64,000 nt of DNA from UBA4742 sp963773335 (GTDB lineage Bacteria > Actinomycetota > Acidimicrobiia > Acidimicrobiales > Acidimicrobilacustridaceae), in NCBI GenBank assembly GCA_963773335.1, contig CAVZAT010000003.1:124001-188000 (forward strand). Direction: 5' to 3'. The notes beneath the pieces were generated by a model. The model worked only from the letters and a program-made list of their open reading frames with translations. It searched no databases and was not told where the DNA came from. The translations under genes were made by a program, and so were the position numbers. Shown one piece after another: positions 37,479 through 45,690 of this stretch (position 1 is the stretch's first letter; every line of letters begins with the position of its first letter).

Positions 37479-40400
37479 TCAGCCGGTGCGGTCGATCGAG
37501 GCCCGCGCCACCAGGCCGTCCACGAGGAGTTCGTGCGTACCCGGGCCGTCCACGATCTCGGTGGCCAGCACCTCGCCCGCGATCCACTGGCGGTGGGCAT
37601 CCATCGCCGGTGCCAGTTCGGTGGGCACGTCGAGGGTGACTCGGATCCGATCGGAGATGGCCAGGTTCTGTGCCTTGCGCAGGTCGTTGAGAGCCCGCAC
37701 CAGCTCGCGGGCCTGGCCTTCGGCCCGCAGGTCGTCGTCGATCGCCAGGTCGAGGGCCACCGCCCAGCCGCCGTCCTCGGCCAGGGCGAAGGCCTCGTGG
37801 CGTTCGGCCCGGACCTCGACGTCTGTCGCCTCCAGGCGCTCGCCGGCGATGTCGATGTAGCCCTGGGTGGTCAGGGTCTGGTGCAACGCCGAACCGTCGG
37901 CCTGAGCCAGGGCAGCCTTGACCTCGTTCACCCGGGGTCCCAGCCGGGGGCCCAGGGCACGGAAGTTGGGAACCACCACCCAGCTGATCAGCCCGGACAG
38001 CGTGTCGATGCGCTCGAGCGACTTCACGTTGAGCTCCGCCCGGATCTCCTCGTCGATGGCCTCGTCGAGATCGACGCCCGGGTGCAGCACCAGGGCGCGG
38101 CCGAGCGGCTGGCGCACCTTGATCTTGGCCTCGGTTCGGGCGGAGCGCCCCAGGGCCACCAGGCGGCGGGAGGCGGCCACCTGCGCGGCCAGCTCGGCGT
38201 CATGGCGACCCCGGTCGGTCGGCCAGTCGCTGAGGTGCACCGAGACCTGGCCGGTGAGGGTCGGGTAGATGGCGTCGGCCAGGAAGGGACAGAACGGGGC
38301 CAGCAGCTGGGCCACCGTCACCAGGCACTCGTGGAGGGTGGCGTGGGCCGAGGCATCGTGGCTGCGCCAGAAGCGGGGGCGTGAGCGCCGGACGTACCAG
38401 TTGGACAGGTCGTCGACGAACCCCGCCAGGCGGGTGGACGCCGGTCAGCGCGTCGAAGCCTTCGAGGGCGTCGGTGACCTGGGTCACCGTGTCGTCGAGC
38501 TCGCCGAGGATCCACCGGTCGAGCACATGGGTGGGATCGGCGAGGGTGCCGGGCGCGGGCGGCGGCTCCCAGCCGTCCAGGTCGGCGTAGGTGGTGAAGA
38601 ACGAGAAGACGTTCCACAGGGTGAGCAGGGTCTGGCGGGTCGACTCACGGATGCCGTCGGGGAAGACGCGCCGTGGGGTCCAGGGCTGGCCCGAGGAGAA
38701 GAAGTACCAGCGCAGGGCGTCCGCGCCCTGGGTGGAGAAGATGTCCCAGGGCGCGATGATGTTGCCCTTCGACTTGGACATCTTCTGGCCGTCCTCGTCC
38801 ACGATCAGGTTGAGGCACACCACGTTGCGGTAGGGGGCCCGGTCGAAGACCAGCGTGTTCACGGCCAGCAGCGAGTAGAACCAGCCCCGGGTCTGGTCGA
38901 TGGCCTCGCAGATGAAGTCGGCCGGGTAAGGCGTGCTGGAACGCCTCGGTGCCCTCGAACGGGTAGTGGAGCTGGGCCGAGGGCATGGAACCCGAGTCGA
39001 ACCAGGCGTCGAGCACGGGCTCGACCCGTCGGCTGGGTCCGCCGCACTGGTCGCACTCGAAGGTGATCTCGTCGACGTAGGGCCGGTGCAGGTCGAGGTC
39101 GGACAGGTCACGTCCCGCGGCCTGGCTGAGCTCGGCCACCGACCCGATGCACCGCTCGTGGCCCTCGGCGCAGCGCCAGATGGGCAGGGGCGTGCCCCAG
39201 TAGCGGTCCCGGGACAGGGCCCAGTCGATGTTGCCCTCCAGCCACTTGCCGAAGCGGCCGTGCTTGATGTGGTCGGGCTGCCAGTTGATGGTCTCGTTCT
39301 CGCGCAGCAGCTCACCGGTGCGCGTCGAGGTCCGCACGAACCACGAGGTCTTGGCCCAGTAGATGAGCGGGGTGCCGCACCGCCAGCAGTGTGGGTAGCT
39401 GTGCTGGTAGGGCTCCTCGCGCACCAGCAGGCCCGCGCTCGTCGAGGTCGACGACGATGTCGGCATCCGCGTCCTTGACGAACTGGCCCTGCCAGCGGGG
39501 CACACGGTGATCGAAGGCGCCGTCGGCGTCGACCGGGTTGAGCATGGGCAGCCCCTCGGCTCGGGCCACCGCCGCGTCCTCCTCGCCGAAGGCGGGGGCC
39601 TGGTGCACGATGCCCGACCCGTCGTCGGTGCTGACGTAGTCGGCGGCCACCACCCGGAAGGCGTTCGCGCCGTGGGGGACGGCCAGCAGCTCGAAGGGCC
39701 GGCGGTAGTGCAGGCCCACCAGGTCGTGGCCCTTCCAGACCCGCGAGCCCAGCCCGTCCACGTCGGTGCCTTCGGGCAGCCGGGACGCGGCCACGATCAG
39801 GTCGTTCCCGGTGGTGTCGAACACCTCGGCCGGCACCCGGAGGTAGTCGATGTCGGGGCCCACCGCGGCGGCCACGTTGGAGATGAGGGTCCAGGGGGTG
39901 GTGGTCCACACCAGCAGGTCGGCCCCGTCCAGGTCCCGGTGGTGCGGCCCCAGGTCGACCAGCGGGAACCGCACGTAGACGCTGGGATCGACGATGTCGC
40001 GGTAGACGTCGGGCTGGCCCAGCTCGTGGGACGACAGGGCGGTGCCGCATCGGGCGCAGTACGGGCTGACCTTGTGGCCTTCGTAGAGCAGGTCCTTCTG
40101 CCACAGCTGGGACAGCAGCCACCAGACCGACTCGATGTAGTCGTTGGACAAGGTCCAGTAGGCGTCGGCGGTGTCGATCCAGGTCCCCGATCGGGTGGTC
40201 AACGCCGACCAGTCCTCGACGTAGCGCTGCACCGAGTCGCGGCAGTGCTGGTTGAACGCGGCCACGCCGTAGGCCTCGATCTCGTGCTTGGAGTGCAGGC
40301 CCAGGGCCTTCTCCACCTCCAGCTCGACCGGCAGACCGTGGCAGTCCCAGCCACCTTTGCGGGGCACCGCCTTGCCCCGCATGGTTTGGAAGCGGGGGTA

Positions 40401-40604
40401 GAGGTCCTTGAACACCCGGGCCCAGACGTGGTGCAGGCCGGGGCGCCCGTTGGCCGTGGGGGGGCCTTCGTAGAAGATCCAGGGCTCGGCGTCCTTGCGC
40501 AGGCGCCGGGACTCGGCCACCACGTCATGGGTGCGCCAGCGGGCCAGCACCGCTTCTTCGAGCGAGACGAGGTCGAAGTCGGGATCGGTGGGACCGAAGG
40601 GCAT
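37479..40604 (-). CDS. ileS: Isoleucyl-tRNA synthetase (several frameshifts)
   Basis: A class I aminoacyl-tRNA synthetase of about 1041 aa that charges tRNA-Ile and edits valine. ATG 40604 opens the N-terminus; the HIGH region is PPTANGRPGLHHVWARVFK, with GWDCHGLPVELEVEK and the YWTLSNDYIESVWW segment, which resembles the eukaryote-like IleRS type found in actinobacteria. The frame changes near 39430, 38935 and 38445. KMSKS is intact in EDGQKMSKSKGNIIAPWDIF. The anticodon-binding and C-terminal domains (KIKVRQPLGRALVLHP) end at 37479. It stands alone on the minus strand; no T-box fits in its short 5' gap. Confidence 0.94.
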
Positions 40605-40666
40605 CGTTCCAGCCTAGGTGGCGCGCCCACCCGCTCGATCGGGGTGGAAGTCTCACAATTCTGCCC

Positions 40667-40696
40667 TTGACTCCGAAGCCTGAGACAACGTATATT
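40667..40696 (+). promoter_or_regulatory. Promoter of the DksA/TraR-like gene
   Basis: TTGACT (40667-40672) and TATATT (40691-40696) are 18 bases apart in an otherwise GC-rich context. A clear GGAGG follows at 40721-40725, seven bases before the ATG at 40733. It is the strongest-looking sigma-70-type promoter in the window and suggests a highly expressed gene. Confidence 0.75.
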
Positions 40697-40732
40697 CCGC
40701 GCTCTTTGCGTTGGGGATCGGGAGGACACGTC

Positions 40733-41515
40733 ATGCCCAGAGCAACCAGCGCCGCTTCGGTGAAGGCGCCCAAGACCGCCGCGGCGGCCAAGTCGTCGGC
40801 GTCCCGGTCCACTTCGTCCGCCGCGAAGGCCAAGAAGTCGGGCGCCAACCCCGCCTCGGGCCGCAGAACGGCCGTGTCGAAGTCGGCACCCGCGGCGAAG
40901 TCGTCCTCGCCCACCAGGTCGACCCCAGCCAAGGCGGTGGCTGCCAAGAAGCCCGGCGCCAAGGCAGCCGGCGCCAAGAAGGCGCCGGCCAAGGCGGTGG
41001 CTGCCAAGAAGCCCGGCGCCAAGGCAGCGGCCGCCAAGAAGGCGCCGGCCAAGGCCACCAAGGCCACCAAGGCCACCAAGGCCGCGCCGGCGGCCAAGAA
41101 GCCGGCGGCGGCCAAGGTCCCGGCGGTGCGCAAGGCGAGCGCCGCCGATCGCAAGTTCGCCCAGAGCCAGCGTCAGGTCTTGATCGATGAGCGGGCCACC
41201 CATCTGCGACAAGCCGACTCGCTCAAGGCCGAGGCCGACTCGCTGGCCGAGCAGCGCGAGCCCGGCGACGTCCAGTTCGACGAGGAGTCGGGCGAGGGCG
41301 ACACCCTGGCTGTCGAGCGCGAGCGCGACCTGGCCCTCAGCCACCAGGCCCGGGCCCAGGTGGAGGAGATCGACCACGCCCTGCACAAGATCGAGTTGGG
41401 CACCTACGGCATCTGCGAGGTGTCGGGCCTGCCCATCCCGCGTGAACGCCTCAAGGCCATCCCCTGGGCACGCGAGCGAGTCGAGTACAAGGTCGGGGGC
41501 TTCGGCCGTCGCTGA
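40733..41515 (+). CDS. DksA/TraR-like protein with Lys/Ala-rich N-terminal tail
   Basis: An intact 260 aa protein. Residues 1-140 are a histone-H1-like tail of Lys, Ala and Pro (AAKKPGAKAA, KAPAKATKATKATKA) with a duplicated 20-residue block. Residues 140-260 resemble TraR/DksA: a coiled-coil hairpin (RQVLIDERATHLRQADSLKA) and then the zinc-finger region LGTYGICEVSGLPIPRERL. Only one of the four zinc Cys remains. It may bind DNA through the tail and RNA polymerase through the hairpin; this is inference. ATG 40733 has a strong GGAGG and promoter. It heads a probable operon with lspA and rluD. Confidence 0.8.
   Translation: MPRATSAASVKAPKTAAAAKSSASRSTSSAAKAKKSGANPASGRRTAVSKSAPAAKSSSPTRSTPAKAVAAKKPGAKAAGAKKAPAKAVAAKKPGAKAAAAKKAPAKATKATKATKAAPAAKKPAAAKVPAVRKASAADRKFAQSQRQVLIDERATHLRQADSLKAEADSLAEQREPGDVQFDEESGEGDTLAVERERDLALSHQARAQVEEIDHALHKIELGTYGICEVSGLPIPRERLKAIPWARERVEYKVGGFGRR
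40928..41047 (+). repeat. 60-bp tandem duplication in the Lys/Ala-rich tail
   Basis: 40928-40987 and 40988-41047 are near-identical (differences around 40969 and 41029). The unit is in frame and encodes AKAVAAKKPGAKAA plus AKKAP. It is followed by a threefold 9-bp repeat coding ATK. The tail length may vary between strains. Confidence 0.9.
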
Positions 41516-41522
41516 CCCAGCC

Positions 41523-42053
41523 GTGTCCGGCGGCCCAGGTTCGACCGATGCGTCGGACGATGCCGGGCGCTCCCGCCACTGGGCGCTGATCGTGGCGGTG
41601 GCGGCCACCGTGATCGCCGTCGATCAGCTCACGAAGTGGTGGGCGCTGCACGCGCTGCGCACCCACACCATCCACCTCGTGTGGACCCTGCGCTTCAACC
41701 TCACGCGCAACACGGGTGCGGCGTTCAGCATGGCCGGCGGCCGCGGCGCCATCATCGGCCTGGCCGCCCTGGTGGTGGTGGCGGTGGTGGTGTGGCAGGG
41801 CGCGGGGGTGTCCGGTCGCCTCGGCGCGGTGGCGGTGGGCCTGGTGCTGGGCGGGGCGCTCGGCAACCTGATCGACCGGGCCTTCCGTGGGGGAGGAGGC
41901 TTCCTCGGGGGCGCGGTGGTGGACTTCATCGACTTCCAGTGGTGGCCCATCTTCAACGTGGCCGACTCCTGCGTGGTGATCGGCGCGATCCTGCTGGTCG
42001 TGGTCACCGTGCTGCGGTCCCCGGCGTCCTCGTCGAGCGCGGCCCCGTCGTGA
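41523..42053 (+). CDS. lspA: Lipoprotein signal peptidase
   Basis: An intact 176 aa membrane aspartyl peptidase that cuts signal peptides from prolipoproteins such as the two near 13 kb. GTG 41523 is used. Four membrane helices are visible. Family motifs are DQLTKWWALHAL, RFNLTRNTGAAFSMAGG, GNLIDRAFRG (first catalytic Asp in NLIDR) and VVDFIDFQWWPIFNVADS (second catalytic Asp in NVADS). The stop overlaps the rluD ATG by one base (TGATG). The C-terminus is Ser/Ala-rich. Confidence 0.95.
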   Translation: MSGGPGSTDASDDAGRSRHWALIVAVAATVIAVDQLTKWWALHALRTHTIHLVWTLRFNLTRNTGAAFSMAGGRGAIIGLAALVVVAVVVWQGAGVSGRLGAVAVGLVLGGALGNLIDRAFRGGGGFLGGAVVDFIDFQWWPIFNVADSCVVIGAILLVVVTVLRSPASSSSAAPS

Positions 42054-42966
42054 TGGACGAGCTGGTTCCCGACGTCCTGGCCGGCGATCGGGTGGATCGG
42101 TTCGTGGCCATGGTCAACGGGGTGAGCCGGACCGAGGCGGCGGCGTGGGTGGCCCAGGGCCTGGTCCGGGTGGACGGCCAGGTGGTCGACACCCGCTCGC
42201 GTCGATTGCGGGCCGGCCAACGAGTCGAGGCCGACGTCGATGTCGGGGCGGCCGACGACCTTCCCCGGGCCGACCCGGGGGTGGCCGTGGCGGTGGTCCA
42301 CGCCGACGCCGACCTGATCGTGGTGGACAAGCCCGCCGGCCTGGTGGTGCACCCCGGAGCCGGAAACTCCCAGGGCACGCTGGTGCAGGGGTTGTTGGCC
42401 CGGTTCCCCGAGCTGGCCGGCGTGGGCGATCCGCGGCGACCGGGCATCGTGCACCGCCTGGACAAGGGCACCTCCGGTCTGTTGCTGGTGGCCCGAACCG
42501 GCGTGGCCTACGCCGCGCTGGTGGCCCAGCTGGCCGACCACCAGGTGTCGCGCGGCTACCACGCCCTGGTGTGGGGTGAGCTCGAGAACGATCGGGGGTT
42601 GGTGGACGCCCCGATCGGTCGATCGACCGCGCACCCGTACCCGGATGACGGTGTCGTCGTCGGGCAAGCAGGCCCGGACCCGCTACGAGGTGCTCGAGAC
42701 CTACCACGACCCGGTGGTGGTGTCGCGCTTGGCGTGCCGGTTGGAGACCGGGCGCACCCACCAGATCCGGGTCCACCTGGCCGCCATCGACCATCCGGTG
42801 GTCGGGCGACGCTCGCTACGGCGGCGCCCGGTCCGGTCTGGTGCTGGCTCGACCGTGGCTGCACGCGGCCAGCCTGGAGCTGGCCCACCCGGTGACCGGG
42901 GCGCCGCTGGCCTTCACCTCCCCGCTCCCGCCCGAGCTCGCCCGGGTCCTCGACCAGCTCAGCTGA
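42053..42966 (+). CDS. rluD: RluD-type 23S rRNA pseudouridine synthase (two frameshifts)
   Basis: A RluA-family pseudouridine synthase of about 303 aa with an N-terminal S4 domain (DRVDRFVAMVNGVSRTEAA, VRVDGQVVD). The catalytic Asp lies in GIVHRLDKGTSGLLLVART. An extra base near 42640 moves the frame to TRMTVSSSGKQARTRYEVLE and GRTHQIRVHLA; another change near 42810 leads to the C-terminal segment LVLARPWLHAASLELAHPVTG, ending at TGA 42964-42966. Pairing with lspA is common. RluD is the best guess by domain layout, but specificity among RluA-family members is not certain. Confidence 0.88.
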
Positions 42967-43050
42967 GCGCCTCTTCACGAGGATCCTGTCCGGTCGCCGG
43001 ACCCGATGTGGGTGTGGCCGTGGGACCGGTTGCGCGCTGCGGAGCGCGGG

Positions 43051-43515
43051 TCAGACCGGTTCGGAAGCGACCGGGGGACTGGCTGGCCACGGGGCCTGGC
43101 CCCGGGCCATGGCCACGATGTCGGCCAGCGTCACGGCCTCGAGGTAGTGGCGCATGTGCTCGCCCACGTCGGCCCAGACGGTGAGCAGCACGCACTGGCC
43201 CTCGTGGTCGCAGGCCCCGTTGGTGTGCGGTTCGCCGAAGTCGCCGGCCACGATGGGTCCGTCGACGGCGCTGACGATGGCGCTGAGGGGAATCTGGTCG
43301 GGGTCGCGGGCCAGCACGTAGCCGCCGCCCACGCCCCGCTTGGAACGAACCAGCCCGGCACCCTTGAGCGCCAGCAGGATCTGTTCGAGGTAGGGCTGGG
43401 GCAGGCCGGTGCGCTCGGCGATGTCGCGCACCGAGGTCGGCCCCGCCTCGGGCCCGTGGAGGGCGAGGGACAGCAGAGCACGGCTGGCATAGTCGCCACG
43501 GGTCGACACCTTCAC
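43051..43515 (-). CDS. Rrf2 family transcriptional regulator
   Basis: An intact 154 aa Rrf2 protein with ATG 43515. The winged helix is VSTRGDYASRALLSLALHG, then RDIAERTGLPQPYLEQILLA and VRSKRGVGGGYVLARDPDQI. The later Cys pair in NGACDHEGQCVLL suggests an Fe-S cluster or thiol sensor, as in IscR or NsrR, although the usual third Cys is not seen. The target genes are unknown. Neighbours give no regulon clue: rluD converges and the phosphodiesterase-like gene diverges. A C-terminal Pro/Val tail is unusual. Confidence 0.88.
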   Translation of the reverse strand: MKVSTRGDYASRALLSLALHGPEAGPTSVRDIAERTGLPQPYLEQILLALKGAGLVRSKRGVGGGYVLARDPDQIPLSAIVSAVDGPIVAGDFGEPHTNGACDHEGQCVLLTVWADVGEHMRHYLEAVTLADIVAMARGQAPWPASPPVASEPV

Positions 43516-43619
43516 GGCTCCATCGTAGGGCGACGGTGACCCGTCCGGGCCGGAGCGAGCGCTGGGAACGGCGCAGGTCGGCCCGGGCTAGCCTGCAGAC
43601 TCCACGAAAGGACGGTCGG

Positions 43620-44843
43620 GTGACCCAGGAGATCGGGGTTCGCGACAGCCAGGTACCAGCCGATGGCGACGTGGCGGACTCCGCCGGCGCCGTCGGGGAT
43701 CGAGCTGTGCGGCGGCGGGTCCGGCTGGCGTCGCGGCTCGATCCGGAGTCCCCACTGCTGCCCGACTACGCCGGCGCGTGCGTCTGCAACGTGGCACCCA
43801 CCCTGCTGGAGCCGCCCGAGGTCTGGCCCGACTGGTTCCCGGGCCGGGTGGCCGAGGCCGATCAGGTGCTCCTGGTGGTCCTGGACGGGCTGGGGTGGGA
43901 GCAGTTGCACGCCCGCGCCACGCTGGCGCCGATGTTGTCGGCCATGGACGGCGGGCCCATCCTCACCGTGGCCCCGTCCACCACCTCGACCGCCATGACC
44001 TCGATCACCACCGGCCTCACCCCTGGCATGCACGGCGTGGTCGGCTACCGGGTGGCCGTGGACGGTGCGGTGCTGAACGTGTTGCGGTGGTCGGTGTCGG
44101 GACGCGACGCCCGCAACCGCATCCCGCCCGAGAAGCTGCAGCCGCGTGGCCGCCTTCGGGGGCCAGCGCCCTCCGGTCGTGACCCGGGCGGATTTCCGGT
44201 CCAGCGGGTTCACCGCCGCCCACCTCGATGGCGTCCGCTTCCACGGCTACCGCGTCAGCTCGAGCCTGGTGGTCGAGGCCACCCGGCTGCTGCGAGCCGG
44301 CGAGCCGTTCGTGTACGCCTACTACGAGGGCATCGACAAGGTGGCTCACGAGTACGGCCTGGCCGAGCACTTCGACGCCGAGCTGGCCTATGTCGACCGC
44401 CTGGTGAGCGACCTGGCCGCGGCCTTGCCTCCCGGGGCGGCCATGGTGGTCACCTGCGACCACGGACAGGTGGACGTGGGCGACCAGGTCGTGGCGCTGC
44501 GACCGTGAGGTGTTCGAGCAGCTCTCGTTCCAGTCCGGTGAGGGACGGTTCCGGTGGCTGCACGCGCGACCCGGGCGGGCTCAGGCCCTGCTGGAGGCGG
44601 CCGAGACCCATCACGGCGCACCAGGGGTGGGTGATCGGTCGCGACCAGTTGATCGAGGACGGCTGGCTGGGTCCTGAGGTCACCGACGCCGCCCGAGGGC
44701 GGCTGGGGGACGTCGCGTTGGTGGCCAAGGGCACGGTGGCGTTCTTCGACCGCGACGACAGTGGCCCCTTCGAGCTGATCAGTCGTCACGGTTCGCTCAC
44801 GCCGGCCGAGATGCGAGTGCCACTGCTGGCCCACTACGCCTGA
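43620..44843 (+). CDS. Alkaline phosphatase superfamily nucleotide pyrophosphatase-like protein (three frameshifts)
   Basis: A metal-dependent phosphodiesterase/pyrophosphatase-type protein of about 407 aa. GTG 43620 follows AAAGGAC. Metal and nucleophile sites are LLVVLDGLGWEQL (Asp) and VAPSTTSTAMTSITTGLTPG (Thr nucleophile). A frame change near 44140 leads to PPVVTRADFRSSGFTAAHL, then YAYYEGIDKVAHEYG and VVTCDHGQVDVG supply the remaining Asp and His. The frame changes again near 44495 and 44610; the end is VALVAKGTVAFFDRDD. The substrate is not known. It lies upstream of bpa. Confidence 0.82.
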   Translation: MTQEIGVRDSQVPADGDVADSAGAVGDRAVRRRVRLASRLDPESPLLPDYAGACVCNVAPTLLEPPEVWPDWFPGRVAEADQVLLVVLDGLGWEQLHARATLAPMLSAMDGGPILTVAPSTTSTAMTSITTGLTPGMHGVVGYRVAVDGAVLNVLRWSVSGRDARNRIPPEKLQPRGRLRGPAPSGRDPGGFPVQRVHRRPPRWRPLPRLPRQLEPGGRGHPAAASRRAVRVRLLRGHRQGGSRVRPGRALRRRAGLCRPPGERPGRGLASRGGHGGHLRPRTGGRGRPGRGAATVRCSSSSRSSPVRDGSGGCTRDPGGLRPCWRRPRPITAHQGWVIGRDQLIEDGWLGPEVTDAARGRLGDVALVAKGTVAFFDRDDSGPFELISRHGSLTPAEMRVPLLAHYA

Positions 44844-44931
44844 ACCGGAGGCGCCCGTCGGGAGGCTTGCCGGCCGGAGGGTCAGGTAGGCCGGGGTTGC
44901 CGAGTCCCCCAGGTCGGGGAAGGATGCGCCC

Positions 44932-45444
44932 ATGACCGACTCGCCGGACCTGCCCGAGCTGCTCCACCCCGATGGCGTCACCGCACCCGATCCCACGGTG
45001 CACGAGGGGCCCGGTCCCGGCGAGGACGGCGAGGAGCCCGACAGCGAGTTCGTGACCGAGCCGGCCAAGGTCATGCGGGTCGGGTCGATGATCAAGCAGC
45101 TCCTCGAAGAAGTGCGCACCACCGAACTGGACGAGCCAGGCCGCGAGCGGCTCAAGGCCATCTACCAGACCTCGATCACCGAGCTCGGCTCGGCGCTGTC
45201 ACCCGACCTGCGTGACGAGCTCGGCCGCCTGGCCCTGCCGTTCGACGACACGTCGGTGCCCAGCGACGTGGAGCTGCGTCTGGCCCAGGCCCAGCTGGTG
45301 GGCTGGCTGGAGGGGCTGTTCCACGGCATCCAGGCGACGCTGTTCGCTCAGCAGATGGCGGCTCGCCAGCAGCTGGAGAACATGCGCAATCAGCTGCCGT
45401 CGGGCGCCGGCCCGTCCGAGGAGCGCCCCGGAACCTACCTCTGA
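44932..45444 (+). CDS. bpa: Bacterial proteasome activator Bpa
   Basis: An intact 170 aa protein of the Bpa (DUF2587) family, an ATP-independent ring that opens the 20S proteasome gate in actinobacteria. An acidic N-terminal tail precedes the helical core: KVMRVGSMIKQLLEEVRTTE, then SITELGSALSPDLRDELGR and AQAQLVGWLEGLFHGIQATL. The chain ends in GTYL, a variant of the GQYL motif that docks into the proteasome. ATG 44932 is used. No proteasome subunit gene is in the window, but this gene predicts a Pup-proteasome system elsewhere. Confidence 0.93.
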   Translation: MTDSPDLPELLHPDGVTAPDPTVHEGPGPGEDGEEPDSEFVTEPAKVMRVGSMIKQLLEEVRTTELDEPGRERLKAIYQTSITELGSALSPDLRDELGRLALPFDDTSVPSDVELRLAQAQLVGWLEGLFHGIQATLFAQQMAARQQLENMRNQLPSGAGPSEERPGTYL

Positions 45445-45582
45445 GGCATGGTTCGGCGGCGCGTCTGGGCAGGTCAGACCGGCTGGCGCGCAGGACCTGC
45501 GCACGACCCGGGGCGAGCGACTAGCCTCCAAATCACAGCGGTGTGATCTGCCCACCGGGCGCACGAATCACATCCATGTAAG

Positions 45583-45614
45583 TCGTCCACAACTGTGGAC
45601 AAACCTGTGGATGA
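45583..45614 (+). promoter_or_regulatory. Cluster of three DnaA-box-like sites upstream of dnaE
   Basis: TGTGGACAA (45594-45602) is the exact complement of TTGTCCACA, the DnaA box form used in GC-rich actinobacteria. TCGTCCACA (45583-45591) and TGTGGATGA (45606-45614) each differ by one base from a box. The first two form an inverted pair. They lie in the 246-base gap before dnaE and suggest DnaA control of this gene. Confidence 0.5.
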
Positions 45615-45690
45615 GTGGCCGGCAACCCGTGGCCGACCGGATGTTCCTCCCCGCCGATACCGACCTCTCAGAACCGAAGCGAACCCCGAC

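Noticed and set aside
40605..40666. T-box riboswitch before ileS
   Set aside because: Only about 60 bases separate the ileS start from the divergent promoter and no T-box sequence is seen on the minus strand.
45583..45614. Chromosome origin at the DnaA-box cluster
   Set aside because: No dnaA, dnaN or gyrase gene and no AT-rich region are near; local control of dnaE fits better.
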